Source: Xenophilus aerolatus (lineage in GTDB: Bacteria; Pseudomonadota; Gammaproteobacteria; Burkholderiales; Burkholderiaceae_C). From it: a DNA stretch of 64,000 bases. Under the pieces are notes generated by a model. The model was given only the letters and a program-made list of their open reading frames with translations. It was not told the origin of the DNA and searched no databases. The stretch spans positions 186,001 through 250,000 of the forward strand of contig JASCNX010000002.1 in assembly GCA_029968055.1 (NCBI GenBank). Reading direction: 5' to 3'. Shown here one piece after another: positions 1 to 10,900 of this stretch. Every line of letters begins with the position of its first letter. The stretch's first letter is position 1. Made by a program: the position numbers and the translations under genes.

Positions 1-959
1 GCCTGGGCCTGCATGTCCGGCAGGTAGCGCGACTGCAGCGTCTGCGCTTCCTGCACCACGCCCGCGAAGGCGTCTTTGAGCGTTTGCGCCGACAGCTGCC
101 GCCCGCCGGCGTAGTAGCGCTTGGCCACATGGCCCAGCGCGTAGGTGCTGGCGAAGCTCATGCCCGAGCTCACGGCCTGCCGGCCCACGCCGCGCAGGAG
201 CCCGCCGCCGACCTTGCCCAGCAGCCCGCCGAGCAGCTTGCGGCCTGCCTGCTCCAGGTACTGCGAGGTCAGGCCCACGCCGACGGTGGCCAGGAAATCC
301 TTGATGTGGCCCTTGTCGAGCTCGTAGCCGTGGGCTTTGCCGACGCCGTACACCAGCTTCATCTGCAGCGGGATGATGGCCAGCGTGGACAAGGTCTCGG
401 GCAGCAGCTCCAGGGCGCCGTTGAGGATCGACGCGCGCAGGATCTGCGCATCCAGCGCCGCCTCGTCGACCTCGGCCGCAGCCGGGGCGGGGGCCGTGGC
501 CGGCAGGGATGCCGGCACCGGCACCGGGCCGGCCTGCACGGTGCCGATGCCGCTCAGCATGGCCTCCACCTCGGCGTTGTGCGCAAGGGGCGCCTCGGCC
601 ACGGCCCGGGCCTGCTGGGCGAATTGCGCCGCCGGGCCGTCGGCCAGGCCCAGGGCACCCTGCAGTTCGGCCAGGAAGGCCTGTTCCGGCCCGCTCTGGG
701 CGCCGTCGGCGTCGCAGACGCACACCGCCATCTCGTAGGCGAGCTGGCGCGCCTGCGGGCTCTGCAGGCCGGCCACGGCGTCGGCCAGCGAAACGCGCTT
801 CATCAGCACGTCCTGGTACAGGCCCGAGAGGTCGCCGGCCTGGGCCAGCCCGTCGGCAATGCGGCGCACCTCGTCGCGCTCGCGGGCGTGTTTCTCGCCG
901 TCGACGAAAGCGGCCATGAGGCAGAGGGTGACGATGCTGCGCGAATCCTGGGGTGTCAT
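1..959 (-). CDS. TerB-like / DUF697-like protein, 3' end cut by window edge
   Basis: The minus-strand reading frame is open from an ATG at 957-959 to the window edge, giving about 319 residues with no stop. AGGAG lies about 7 bases upstream of the ATG and supports this start. The first ~140 residues (MTPQDSRSIVTLCLMAAFVDGEK) look like a TerB or tellurite-resistance-like helical domain. An Ala/Pro-rich linker follows. The later part (IIPLQMKLVYGVGKAHGYEL, then a Gly-rich hydrophobic stretch and YALGHVAKRYYAGG) resembles DUF697/YcjF-type membrane-associated domains. Function is not established; such proteins often accompany GTPases or stress systems. It is divergent from the methyltransferase gene to its right. 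The domain calls rest on pattern recognition only, and the C-terminus is missing. Confidence 0.6.
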   Translation of the reverse strand, partial: MTPQDSRSIVTLCLMAAFVDGEKHARERDEVRRIADGLAQAGDLSGLYQDVLMKRVSLADAVAGLQSPQARQLAYEMAVCVCDADGAQSGPEQAFLAELQGALGLADGPAAQFAQQARAVAEAPLAHNAEVEAMLSGIGTVQAGPVPVPASLPATAPAPAAAEVDEAALDAQILRASILNGALELLPETLSTLAIIPLQMKLVYGVGKAHGYELDKGHIKDFLATVGVGLTSQYLEQAGRKLLGGLLGKVGGGLLRGVGRQAVSSGMSFASTYALGHVAKRYYAGGRQLSAQTLKDAFAGVVQEAQTLQSRYLPDMQAQ

Positions 960-1148
960 GCGGAAGCTCCTGAGGAAAGTGGAAATCGGATAGGGAATCG
1001 GATGCGGAATGGCAACAGCTTGCGGCCGCGGGGTCGCCGGCGGGCCCGTCAACCTCAATTACGTATTGAATACTTTCAGGCTACAAGCCACAATGCGAAC
1101 CCGCTCTGCCGTCTCATCCACCCCCTTTTTGCTCTTCGGAGAACGCCG

Positions 1149-1973
1149 TTGTTCGCTGCCGAAGCCCTGCACGACGCCCCCTTCCTCGGCTGGTTGAGGA
1201 CCTTGCTCGACATGCCGCCGCTGCGGCAGTGGCGCAAGTGGCTGTATCGGCGCCGCTTCCTCGACAACCCGGGCGACAGCCTCTTCATGGGCCGCTACCC
1301 GAGCTTCGAGGCGGCGTCGGCCGACCTGCCGTCCAGCCTGCCCGAGCCGATCGGGGGCGAGATCGTGCTGGGCCTGGAACGCAGCACCCAGGTGCGGCCC
1401 GACGACTACCCGCTGCTCTTCTGGCTGGGCCGCTCCTTCGACATCGGCCTGCGCACGGTGTTCGAGTTGGGGGGGCATGTGGGCATCAAGTACTACGCCT
1501 TCCGCCGCGTGCTGCCGCTGCCCGACGGCCTGCGCTGGACCGTGTGGGACCTGCCGCCGGTGGTCGAGCGCGGGACCGAGCTGGCCGCCATCCGCGCGCC
1601 CGAGGGCATGCTGCGCTTCACCACCGAGCTGGGCGAAGCGAGCGGCAGCGACATCCTGCTGGCGTCGGGCTCGCTGCCCTACTTTCCCGAGCGCCTGTCC
1701 GAGATCCTGGGCGAACTGCCGGCCAAGCCGCGGCGCATCCTGCTCAACGCAATCGCCGTGCACCCGAGCGAGACCTTCTACACCGTCAACAGCCTCACGC
1801 TGGCCTTCCGCGCCTACCGCATCCAGGCCTGGGAAGAGCTGCAGAACGAGCTCGAGGCCGCGGGCTACATGCGCCGCGATGTCTGGCGGAACGACGGCCA
1901 GCCGATCGAGGTGCCCTTCGAGCGCGATGGCGACCAGGTCTATTACGTCGGTGGCTGCTACGACTTGAGATAA
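1149..1973 (+). CDS. TIGR04325-type methyltransferase
   Basis: This is a protein of about 274 residues resembling the putative SAM-dependent methyltransferases called TIGR04325, often found in polysaccharide or surface-modification loci. The visible core is FELGGHVGIKYYAF, a degenerate glycine-rich SAM-binding loop, followed by WDLPPVVERG and DILLASGSLPYF. The frame is open far upstream, but that part is Arg/Gln-rich and reads as a shadow of the minus-strand gene. The chosen start is TTG at 1149, preceded by GGAG at a workable spacing; ATG at 1212 is the alternative and would trim 21 residues. No partner glycosyltransferase is adjacent, so the substrate is unknown. The family call is fairly secure and the start is not. 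Confidence 0.65.
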   Translation: MFAAEALHDAPFLGWLRTLLDMPPLRQWRKWLYRRRFLDNPGDSLFMGRYPSFEAASADLPSSLPEPIGGEIVLGLERSTQVRPDDYPLLFWLGRSFDIGLRTVFELGGHVGIKYYAFRRVLPLPDGLRWTVWDLPPVVERGTELAAIRAPEGMLRFTTELGEASGSDILLASGSLPYFPERLSEILGELPAKPRRILLNAIAVHPSETFYTVNSLTLAFRAYRIQAWEELQNELEAAGYMRRDVWRNDGQPIEVPFERDGDQVYYVGGCYDLR

Positions 1974-1989
1974 CCCACCCCCGTTTCGT

Positions 1990-2025
1990 CCGTGCTTCGC
2001 ACGGCCGCATACCCCCTCAAGGGGG
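1990..2025. repeat. Hairpin-rich intergenic element
   Basis: Two perfect short hairpins follow the methyltransferase stop codon. The first is CCGTGC-TTC-GCACGG at 1990-2004 and the second is CCCCCTCAAGGGGG at 2012-2025; further G+C-rich inverted segments continue to about 2110. No T-tract follows, so this is not a canonical intrinsic terminator. Elements of this look recur between genes in Comamonadaceae. A loosely similar remnant seems to lie at about 30754-30820. Confidence 0.4.
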
Positions 2026-2166
2026 CACACCCTGCGGCCTGGCAGAGCCAGTTCCGCGGGTGTCCCCGCGTGGCCTGCTCCGCGGCCTCTCGCCCAGGGG
2101 GACGCCCACGCCGCCGTCGGCTTGCGCGCTACTCTTGCCGAGCGCTGTCGTCGTAGGATCGCGGCC

Positions 2167-2928
2167 ATGTCCAGCAACCGGCCGCGCATCCTCATCGCAG
2201 AAGACGAATCCGGCATCGCCGACACCCTGCAGTACGTGCTGCAGAGCGACGGCTTCACGCCCGTCTGGTGCGCCACGGCCGAGGCGGCCCTGGCCAGTTT
2301 CGTGGCGGAGCCTCCGGCGTTGGCCATCCTGGACGTCGGCCTGCCCGACATGAACGGCTTCGAGCTCTTCAAGCGGCTGCAGGCCCGCATGCGCGACACC
2401 GGCGGCGCCGAGGTGCCGATGGTCTTCCTCACCGCCCGCAGCGACGAGATCGACCGCGTGGTGGGCCTGGAGCTGGGCGCCGACGACTACATCGCCAAGC
2501 CGTTTTCGCCGCGCGAGCTGGTGGCGCGGGTGCGCACCATCCTGCGCCGCAGCCAGCGCGCCGGCGTGGCAGCGCCGGCCCCGGCGGCTGCAGCCGTGCC
2601 GGTGCCGCCGGCCGCCCCGCTGCCCTTCGTGGTCGACACCGAGCGCATGCTGATCCGCTACTACGGCCGCGCGCTGGAACTCTCGCGCTACGAATACGGC
2701 CTGCTGCGCCTGCTGGTGCAGCGCCCGGGCCGCGTGTTCACCCGCGACGAGCTGCTGTCGATGGTGTGGGACGACGCGAGCGACAGCTTCGACCGCACCG
2801 TGGACGCGCACATCAAGACCCTGCGCGCCAAGCTCAAGGCCGTGGCGCCCGAGCTCGACCCGATCCGCACCCTGCGCGGCACGGGCTATGCGCTGAACGA
2901 GGAGCTGCCGGCGAGGTTGCCGTCTTGA
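2167..2928 (+). CDS. creB: Response regulator CreB
   Basis: This is an OmpR/PhoB-class response regulator of 253 residues. The receiver domain occupies residues ~7-125, with acidic residues EDE near the start, phospho-acceptor Asp56 (AILDVGLPD) and the conserved Lys in YIAKPFSPRE. An Ala/Pro linker leads to a winged-helix DNA-binding domain ending HIKTLRAKLKA...GTGYALNE. GIADTLQYVLQ and LGADDYIAKPFSPREL are very close to E. coli CreB, and the downstream kinase is CreC-like. CreBC responds to carbon-source and cell-wall or beta-lactam signals in other bacteria and binds TTCAC-N6-TTCAC. Such a site occurs at 27033-27048. The ATG at 2167 is preferred over an upstream start at 2122 because homology begins there and AGGA precedes it. 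Confidence 0.85.
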   Translation: MSSNRPRILIAEDESGIADTLQYVLQSDGFTPVWCATAEAALASFVAEPPALAILDVGLPDMNGFELFKRLQARMRDTGGAEVPMVFLTARSDEIDRVVGLELGADDYIAKPFSPRELVARVRTILRRSQRAGVAAPAPAAAAVPVPPAAPLPFVVDTERMLIRYYGRALELSRYEYGLLRLLVQRPGRVFTRDELLSMVWDDASDSFDRTVDAHIKTLRAKLKAVAPELDPIRTLRGTGYALNEELPARLPS

Positions 2929-2938
2929 AAAGAGGGAA

Positions 2939-3054
2939 CGGACAGCCGAACGCAGAGGGCGCCGAGGTGTCGCAGAGAGCGCAGAAGACAACCTTCGATG
3001 GCTGTTCTCTGCGCCCTTTGCGTGATCTCTGCGCCCTCTGCGTTCGGCTGTCCG
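2939..3054. repeat. Long palindromic intergenic repeat, copy 1 (creB-creC)
   Basis: A 116-base element whose outer arms, 2939-2962 and 3031-3054, are perfectly complementary over 24 bp. The inner parts pair imperfectly, so transcripts could fold into one long hairpin. The arms contain the core CGAACGCAGAGGGCGC. The same architecture recurs at 34777-34903, 35850-35978 and 36893-37015; this copy is closest to the last of these. It sits between two co-directional genes of one presumed operon. No transposase or RAYT gene lies nearby. Confidence 0.85.
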
Positions 3055-3085
3055 TATTCTTTGAGCCGAACAGGTCCACCGCCTG

Positions 3086-4552
3086 ATGCTCTCCCGCCGC
3101 ACCCGAATCTTCATCGGCATCCTGCTCATCTACGTGGTGGGCATCGGCTTGCTGCTGTACCGCGTGATGGGCGACATCGACCCGCGCTACCGCGAGTCGG
3201 CAGAGGAATCGGTGGTCGAGACCTCGCAGCTCATCGCCAGCCTGGTCGAGCAGGACGTGGTGGCCGGCGCCATCAACACCGCACGGCTGGAGCCGCTGTT
3301 CCGCACCGTCTATGCGCGCGAGTTCTCGGCGCAGATCTACAACCTGCACAAGCGGCGCGTGGAACTGCGCGTGTACGTCACCGACCGTGCAGGCCATGTG
3401 CTCTTCGACTCGACCGGCCGCGCCACCGGTGCCGACTTCTCGCAATGGCGCGACGTCAACCGCACGCTCGCGGGCCAGTACGGCGCGCGCTCCTCGCGCG
3501 ACGTCGAGTCCGACCCGCTCAGTTCGGTCATGTACGTTGGCGCGCCGGTGCGCTGGAACGGCGAGATCGTGGGCATGGTCAGCGTCGGCAAGCCGGTGCA
3601 GAGCTTCGGCCAGTTCGTCGAGGACGCACGCACCCGCACGCTGTGGGTGGGCGTCGGCTCGGCCGCGGCGCTGCTGGTGTTCGCGCTCATCCTCTCGGTG
3701 TGGCTGGTGCGGCCCTTCGGGCTGACGGCCGACTACCTGCGCTGGCTGCGGCGGCAGCGGGGCTTCCATCCCGTGCGCATGGTGCGCCAGGCCTTCGGCA
3801 TGCTGCGTGGCGCCGTGCACGAGATGCGCGATGCCGTCACCGGCCGCAACTACGTGGCCGACCATGTCCAGACCTTCACGCACGAGGTGAAGAGCCCGCT
3901 CTCGGCCATCCGCGGCGCGGCCGAACTGCTGCAGGAAGAAGGCATGCCGCCGGCGCAGCGCGAGCGCTTCCTGGCCAACATCGCGCGCGAGACGCAGCGC
4001 ATCCAGGAGATCGTCGACCGCATGATGGAACTCACCGCGCTGGAGACGCGGCGCGTGCTCGACCGCGTCGAGCCGGTGTCGCTGCGCCCCCTGCTCGAGG
4101 AGGTGGCCGACGGTGCACAGGCCGCCGCCTCGCTGCGCCAGGTGCGGGTGCGGCTCGAACTGCGCGCCGACGCGGCGACCGAGGGCGACCCCTTCCTGCT
4201 GCGCCGTGCCGTGAGCAACCTGCTGGCCAATGCCATCGACTTCTCGCCGGCCGGCGGGGAGGTGGTGCTCGGCCTGGCCGCCACCTCGCGCCAGGTGCGC
4301 ATCACGGTGCGCGACCAGGGGCCCGGCATCCCCGACTACGCGAGCGACAAGGTGTTCGAGAAGTTCTACTCTCTGGCCCGCCCGCACAGCCAGAAGAAGA
4401 GCACCGGTCTGGGCTTGGCCTTCGTCAAGGAGATCGCGACCTTGCACCGCGGGCGCATCGAGCTGGGCAATGCGGCCGGCGGCGGCGCCGTGGCACTGCT
4501 GACCTTGCCGCTCACCGCCCTGCCGCGGGACTCGGGCCGCATCGGCCTGTGA
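3086..4552 (+). CDS. creC: Sensor histidine kinase CreC
   Basis: This 488-residue inner-membrane histidine kinase is the partner of CreB. TM1 lies at residues ~7-27. A periplasmic sensor region contains GQYGARSSRDVESDPLSSV and GMVSVGKPVQSF, both highly characteristic of E. coli CreC, and TM2 follows at ~190-212. The DHp domain carries the phospho-acceptor His266 in THEVKSPLSAIRGAAE. The ATPase domain has N-box NLLANAIDF, G1 DQGPGIPD and G2 GLGLAFVKE. The ATG at 3086 is the first in-frame start after the palindromic repeat that separates it from creB. Readthrough from creB would have to cross that hairpin, which could set the ratio of regulator to kinase. creD lies 21 kb away rather than in this operon. 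Confidence 0.87.
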   Translation: MLSRRTRIFIGILLIYVVGIGLLLYRVMGDIDPRYRESAEESVVETSQLIASLVEQDVVAGAINTARLEPLFRTVYAREFSAQIYNLHKRRVELRVYVTDRAGHVLFDSTGRATGADFSQWRDVNRTLAGQYGARSSRDVESDPLSSVMYVGAPVRWNGEIVGMVSVGKPVQSFGQFVEDARTRTLWVGVGSAAALLVFALILSVWLVRPFGLTADYLRWLRRQRGFHPVRMVRQAFGMLRGAVHEMRDAVTGRNYVADHVQTFTHEVKSPLSAIRGAAELLQEEGMPPAQRERFLANIARETQRIQEIVDRMMELTALETRRVLDRVEPVSLRPLLEEVADGAQAAASLRQVRVRLELRADAATEGDPFLLRRAVSNLLANAIDFSPAGGEVVLGLAATSRQVRITVRDQGPGIPDYASDKVFEKFYSLARPHSQKKSTGLGLAFVKEIATLHRGRIELGNAAGGGAVALLTLPLTALPRDSGRIGL

Positions 4553-4603
4553 GCGTCGCCCGCGACGCGGTCGCCGGGTGTGGATCAAATCCCTAAGCTT
4601 CAG

Positions 4604-4632
4604 TTCACATTTGCAACAAATGGTTGTAATAT
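4604..4632 (+). promoter_or_regulatory. Sigma-70-type promoter with palindrome in the spacer
   Basis: TTCACA (4604-4609) and TAATAT (4627-4632) are separated by 17 bases, a good housekeeping-promoter fit. The spacer and -10 edge contain an inverted repeat TTGCAAC-AAATG-GTTGTAA (4611-4629, one mismatch). A repressor bound there would block RNA polymerase, so it is a plausible operator for the giant-protein operon starting at 4971. The regulator is unknown. Confidence 0.5.
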
Positions 4633-4970
4633 CACGCTGCGCTAGACCATTGGTAGTAAACCGACGCGCTTTCGACCTGTAGAGTTGCCTCCGCGCTCAC
4701 TGGCCGATCAGGCATCGCGGTGCTTTGCCGATAGGCGGTGACTCACTCACACACGCGATGTCCAGAACGCTGGTGGGTGATTTATGTAACCAAAAGCGTC
4801 GGTCGCGCAGGTTTGCGTCGACCACCGCCCTGTTTTGCACCGCGTCGACGCGAGTTCAGGCAGGCCTGGCGTCGTCGCTGCGGCGCGGCCGGGTCCCTTT
4901 GTTCACGCGGTGCGCCGGGCCGGTCCAGCGCGCGAGTGCGGAACGGCCGCCGAATGCCTTGCACCGCCGA
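4633..4970 (+). other. Long leader upstream of the giant surface-protein gene
   Basis: About 330 bases lie between the candidate promoter and the chosen start codon at 4971. The giant-protein frame stays open through much of this stretch, but the translation is Arg/Ser-rich with no family resemblance, so it is treated as untranslated. No known riboswitch, tRNA or terminator was recognised. Confidence 0.35.
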
Positions 4971-7900
4971 ATGAAGCCGTCCTCTTCGCTGCCCGAGTTC
5001 CTCCGCCCCCGTACCCACCGATTCGCACTGGAAAGCCGGCAGCTCTTCGACGGCGCCGCCGTCGTCGAGGCTGCGCACGCCGATGCCGCGGCGGCACCGC
5101 ACGCGGCACCGGCGGCGCCCGACCACGCCGGCACCGACGCCGCCCCGCCCCGCAGCGCGTCGGCCTTCGAGGGCCCGCATGCGCAGCACGCCGAGGGGGG
5201 CTTCTCCGGCGCCGGCGCGGCCTCGCACGAGGTCTACGTCATCGACCGCAGCATCGCCAACTGGGAGCAGCTGGCCGCCCAGGTGCCCGAAGGCGCCCGC
5301 ACCATCCTGCTGGACCCGGGCCGCTCCGGCGCCGCGCAGATCGCCGAGGCGCTCCAGGGCGAGACCGGCATCACCGCGCTGCACATCCTCAGCCACGGCG
5401 GCGATGGCGAACTCATCCTGGGCAACGACACCGTTCGCGCCGGCTCGGTGGACGCCCAGGCCGCGGCCTGGCAGTCCATCGGCCAGGCGATGAGCAGCGA
5501 CGGCGACATCCTGCTCTACGGCTGCGACGTCAGCCTCAGCTCCGACGCGCTCGCACAACGGCTGAGCGCGCTCACCGGCGCCGACGTCGCCTCCTCGACC
5601 GACGACACCGGCTCGGCGGCGCGCGGCGGCGACTGGGTGCTGGAATCGGCCACCGGCCGGATCGAGGCCAAGGCCTTCGCGGCCACGGCCTTCGACGGCC
5701 TGCTGGCCGCCCCCACGGTCGACACCACCGCCACCGGCCTCAGCGTCGCCGAACCGAGCACGCTCAACGCGCCCGATGCCGAGCGGGGGAGCCTGTCGGG
5801 CTGGCAGGTGGCCGACGACGGCACCGGCAACGTCACGGTCCGCGCGGTGGTGCTGGATCCGGGCGTCGGCAGCCTGTCCTCGGCGGCCACGGCCGGCGTC
5901 ACGGCGGTGGCCAACGGTTTCGAATACACGGGCACCGCGGCCGGCGCCACCGCCTGGTTGAACCAGCTGGTGTTCGTCGCCAGCGATGCGGAGCTCGGGC
6001 TGACGGCCGCCGGCACCACCGTGCGGGTGAGCGTCACCGACGCCGAGAACCTCACCGCCACCCGCGACCTGGCCGTCACCGTCACGCCCTCGAACGATCC
6101 GGCGACGATCGCCGACGCCCGCCAGTCGGTGGCCGAGATCGGCTCGACCACCATCACCTCGGCCACGCTCGCCGCGCTGGACCCCGAGGTCACCTTCGGC
6201 TCCCAGAACACGACGCAGCTGGTCTATGCGCTCACGGCGCTGCCCGCGCAGGGCTACCTGACGCTCAGCGGCACCCGCCTGGGCGTCGGTTCCGTCTTCA
6301 CGCAGGCCGACGTCGATGCCAACCGCGTGGCCTACGTCCACACCGCGACCGGCGCCGACCAGAACACGCCCGACAGCTTCGCCGTGCGGGTCAACGACGG
6401 CGCCACGCCGACCTCGCGCTCGGCGCAGGCCACGATCTCGCTCGACGTCACGCCCTTCAACCAGGCGCCTTCCGTGCAGGGCAGCGGCAGCGTCTTCGAA
6501 GGCCAGCCCGCCAATGCCGCCGACGGCAGCTCCGCCGTCGGCAACTTCATCCGCGCCAGCGGCGGCGGCGACGATGCCGATGGCACGCTCACCGTGCAGC
6601 TGACCCAGCTGCCCACCGACGGCACGCTCTACTACACGGGCACCGCCACGATCAACGGCGTGTCGCAGGCGCTGGTCGACCACGCCGTCACCGCGGCCGA
6701 CGTGGCCAACGGCTTCGTCATCGCCTACACGGACCGCGGCGGGCTGCGCTACGCCAATGCCGGCCAGCGCGACAACAGCGGCGCGGGCAGCTACCCCTTC
6801 GCCGACGGCTTCAACGTCATCGTGCGCGATGGCGGCGGCGGCACCGGCACGCCCGGCGCGACGGCCGACACCCGCATCACGATCACCGTGCGCCCGGTCA
6901 ACGACGACCCGGTCTACACCGGCGACCCCGCACCGCGTGCCACCGTGACGGCGGCGGGCGACGGCGCCGGCACCTACCGCGGCGGCTACACCGTGACGCT
7001 CACGCCGGCCATGGTCGCGGCTACCGACGTCGACTCCAGCAACACCAACCTCACCTTCCGCGTCACCTCGCAGGCCGGCATCGACCAGGGAAGCATCCTG
7101 CTGGGCGGCGCCATCCTGCCCGTGGGCGGCTCGTTCACGATGGCCGACGTGCTGGCCGGGCGCGTGCAGTACGTGCAGACGCAGGGCGCCGCCGCGGGCG
7201 ACACCGACCGCTTCCAGTTCCAGGTGGTGGACAACGCCTTCGGCCCGCGCTGGAACGCCGACGGTTCGGTGCTCACGCGCGAAGGCGGCGTCTACGACGA
7301 CGCCGGCACGCCGGGCAATGCCGGCGACGACACGCTGCGCACCTTCACCTTCACCATCGACCTGGCGCCCACCACGGCCGGCAACGGCGGCACCTTCACC
7401 TCGCCCACCTTCATCGTCGGCCAGGCCACGTCCACCTTCGCCGGCAACGACGGCACGGCCTCGCGCGGCACGCTGGTCGAAGGCGGCAGCGTGGTGCTGC
7501 GCGGCACCGGCTACACCGCCGGCGAACCCGGCCTGAGCTACACCGCCGGCGACAGCGCCACCGGTACCGAGGTGCCGGCCTCGCAGGTCATCTACACCAT
7601 CCTCGGCTACGGCGGCGGCGGCGGGCCCGGCGGCGCGGGCGTGCTGGAGCGCCAGACGAGCCCCGGCGTGTGGACCGCGCTGGGCCAGTACGCCACCTTC
7701 ACGCAGCAGGACCTGAACGACGGCAACGTGCGCTTCGTGCACGACGGCAACGTGGAGGATTTCGTCTCGACGGTGGACCTGCGCGCCTCCGCCGGCGTCA
7801 CGGTGAACGACAACGGCACGCTGCGTCCCGATTCCTGGTCGACCACCTTCACGTTCTACGTCACCCCGGTCAACGACGCACCCACCGCCACCGGGTCGTC

Positions 7901-10900
7901 GACCGCGGTCGTGGCCGAGGGCGGCACGATCGGCCTCACGAGCGGCCAGATCGGCATTGCCGACCCCGACGACGCCACCAGCGAGCCGCAGTTCGAAGGC
8001 AGCCCCACCCTGCCCGGCGGCGGCCCCAACTACGCCTACGACAACGACGCCGGCGGCAGCGACCTGCTGCGCTTCGTCGTCGATTCGCTGCCCACCGGCG
8101 GCACCCTGCAGTACCGCGACGGCAATGGCGCCTGGCAGGCCGTCACGCTGGGCCAGGTGCTGCCGGCCTCGCTGCTGACGGCCGATGCCGCCTCCACCGG
8201 CCTGCGCTTCGTGAGCGACGGCTCCGAGGTCCGCAACACCAGCTTCCAGGTGCATGCCGTCGACCGCTGGGACGCGAGCTCGTCGCAGGCGACGGTGAAC
8301 ATCCAGATCACCAACGTCAACGACGCGCCGCAGATCGCCACCGACCCGACGCAGGCCGACCCCGATGCCAGCTCGGCCAACGAGCCGCTGACGGTGGTCG
8401 AGGGCAGCTTCGCGCGCATCACCAGCGCCATGCTGGCGGCCTACGATCCCGACAGCTCGCGCGAGCAGGTCCAGTACGCGATCACCTCGGTGCCCACGGG
8501 CAACCGCATCGCCATCTCGCGCGACGGCGGCGCCACCTTCCAGTACCTGGGCGTGGGCTCCTCCTTCACCCAGCGCGACATCGACAACGGCCTGGTCTAC
8601 ATCGTCAACCGCGGCGGCGAATCCGACGGCAAGGTCTACCCCACCGCGCCGCCGACCGACCGCTTCACCTTCACGCTCAGCGACGGCGACAAGGAACAGA
8701 CCAACAACCAGTTCTGGATCTACGTCGACCCGGCCAACGATCCGCCGGTCGTGTCCGCGCCCTCGGGCCCGATCAACCTGGACAGCGCCACGCCCGGCCG
8801 CAACCCGGTGGCGGGCTTCTCGGTGAGCGATGTCGACACCACGGCCGTCACGGCGGGCGAGCAGGACTTCCTGCAGGTCACCGTGCGGCTGCTCGACGCG
8901 TCCGGCAACCCCTTCGCGGCCACGGACTATCAGGCCGCGGGCGGGGTGCGCATCGGCGTCGGCTCGGCCTCGGGCGCGAGCGTCGATGCCGACCGCAACG
9001 GCGTGGACGACTACCTCGTGCTGCGCGGTACGCGCGCGCAGGTCCAGGCGGCGCTCGATGCGCTGGACGTCACCTTCGGCCAGGACCGCAACCGCGTGTT
9101 CCAGGTGCAGGTGATCGCCGACGACCGCCTGCGCGACGGCAGCGGCGCGCTGGCCGGCGGCGCCAACGGCGGCGCGGCGAACCAGTCGCCGACGCCCGGC
9201 GGCAGCCCGAGCGCCATCGATGCCACCGAGCCCGACTGGTACAGCGCCGCCGTGCCCACCACGGGCGCGCTGGCCGGCAACATCGCCGCCGCCAGCGTCG
9301 CCGTCCGCGCCTCCAGCGTGAACGAGGTGGCGACGCTCGACGGCGGCACCTCGGCCACGACCTTCGAGGACCAGCCCACGCGCATCGGGCCGGCGCTGGC
9401 CATCGTGGTCGCCGACCCCGAATCCGAGGCCTTCGGCCTGCCGGTCACCGTCACGCTCAGCGTGCCCGGCGGCCAGCTGGGCATCGGCGGCAACGGCACG
9501 CAGACCAGCATCGCGGTCGGCGGCCGCACGGTGGCGGTGTCGGGCGACAACAGCGGCACGCTGGCCCTGACCGGCGTCGCCAGCGACATCCAGGCGCTGC
9601 TGCGCGACGGCAGCCTGGGGCTGACCTACCAGGGCGCGGCCAACCTCAACCACGACACCAACGGCGCGCTGGACGGCGACGTGACGCTGACCGTCAGCTT
9701 CTCCGACGGCGCCGCCGGCATCGGCGGCGACACCGGCGCGGGCAGCCAGCCGAACAACGCGGGCAACCGCGAGATCGCGATCGACATCGTCCCGGTCAAC
9801 GACGCCCCCACCGTGGCAGCCGCCGGCGGCACGGTGGTGCTCGCCGGCACCACGGCCGTGCCGGGCTTCTCGGTCGGCGACATCGACGACACCGACGGCG
9901 GCAGCCTGGCCACAACCGCCGGCGAGACCGACTTCATGCAGGTCACGGTGCGCCTGACCACCGCCGCCGGCGTGCCGCTCGGCGCGGCCCAGTACCTGGA
10001 CGGCGGCGCCGATGGCGTGGTCATCGGCTCGTCGGTGACCGGCTCGGGCGTCACCGTCGACAGCACCTTCGACGGCACCGGCAGCGCCCTCGTGATCCGC
10101 GGCACCCGGGCCCAGATCAACGACTACCTGAGCGGCCTGCAGGTCGGCATCAGCTCGGCCCAGCTGTCCAACACCGACCAGGGCTTCCGCGTCGAGGTGA
10201 TCGCCGACGACCGCCTGCGTGATGCCACCGGCGCGCTCACCGGCGGCGCCAACGGCGGCGACAACCCGGCCGCGGCCGGCGGCACGCAGGCCGTGCCCAC
10301 CGCCGCCGTCGACCCCTACGCCGCCACGCCCGGCGGCCTGGGCGCCAACGTGGCCCAGGCCTCGCGCGCCGTCTTCCTGTCCTCGGTCAACGACCCGGCC
10401 CAGATCCTGGTCACGCCGCAGACCGTGCTCGAAAGCAGCGGCACGGTGCTGCTCACGGGCATCGACGTGACCGATGCCGACGCGCTCGCCGGCACGATGA
10501 CGGCCACGGTCACGGTGCCCACCGGCTTCACCATCTCGGCCGTGGCCGGCAGCGGCGGCACGGTCAGCGGCGTGGGCACCGCGAGCGTGGTCATCCGCGG
10601 CACCCTGGCCGAGATCAACAGCCGCCTCGACAACCTGAGCGTGAGCCTGCCCGACGCCCCCGGCGCCGCCACCGCGGCCGACTGGAACGGCACCTTCCGC
10701 GTCACCGTGGTCGTCAACGACGGCGGCAACAGCGGCGACCGGCCGTCCACCCTGCCCGGCGACACGAACGACCCGACCGCCAACCCCGGCGACTTCGACT
10801 ACGAGGACGGCAGTTCGAACCGGCTCGTGACCACGCGGACCTTCGACGTGACGGTGAACCCCGTCAACGACGCGCCGGTGGTCGTCGGCGCCACGCCGGT

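Noticed and set aside
84-1148. Long upstream extension of the methyltransferase frame
   Set aside because: It overlaps the convincing minus-strand gene at 1-959 in antisense and has shadow-like composition.
2012-2025. Intrinsic terminator after the methyltransferase gene
   Set aside because: The hairpin is perfect but not followed by a T-tract, so it is listed only as a hairpin element.
4725-4970. N-terminal extension of the giant protein using an upstream start
   Set aside because: The extra residues are Arg/Ser-rich and show no family resemblance. The typical N-terminus (LESRQLFDGA motif) starts just after the ATG at 4971.
4633-4970. Cyclic-di-GMP (GEMM) riboswitch in the adhesin leader
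   Set aside because: Considered because adhesins are often so controlled, but the conserved GEMM core could not be found in the leader.
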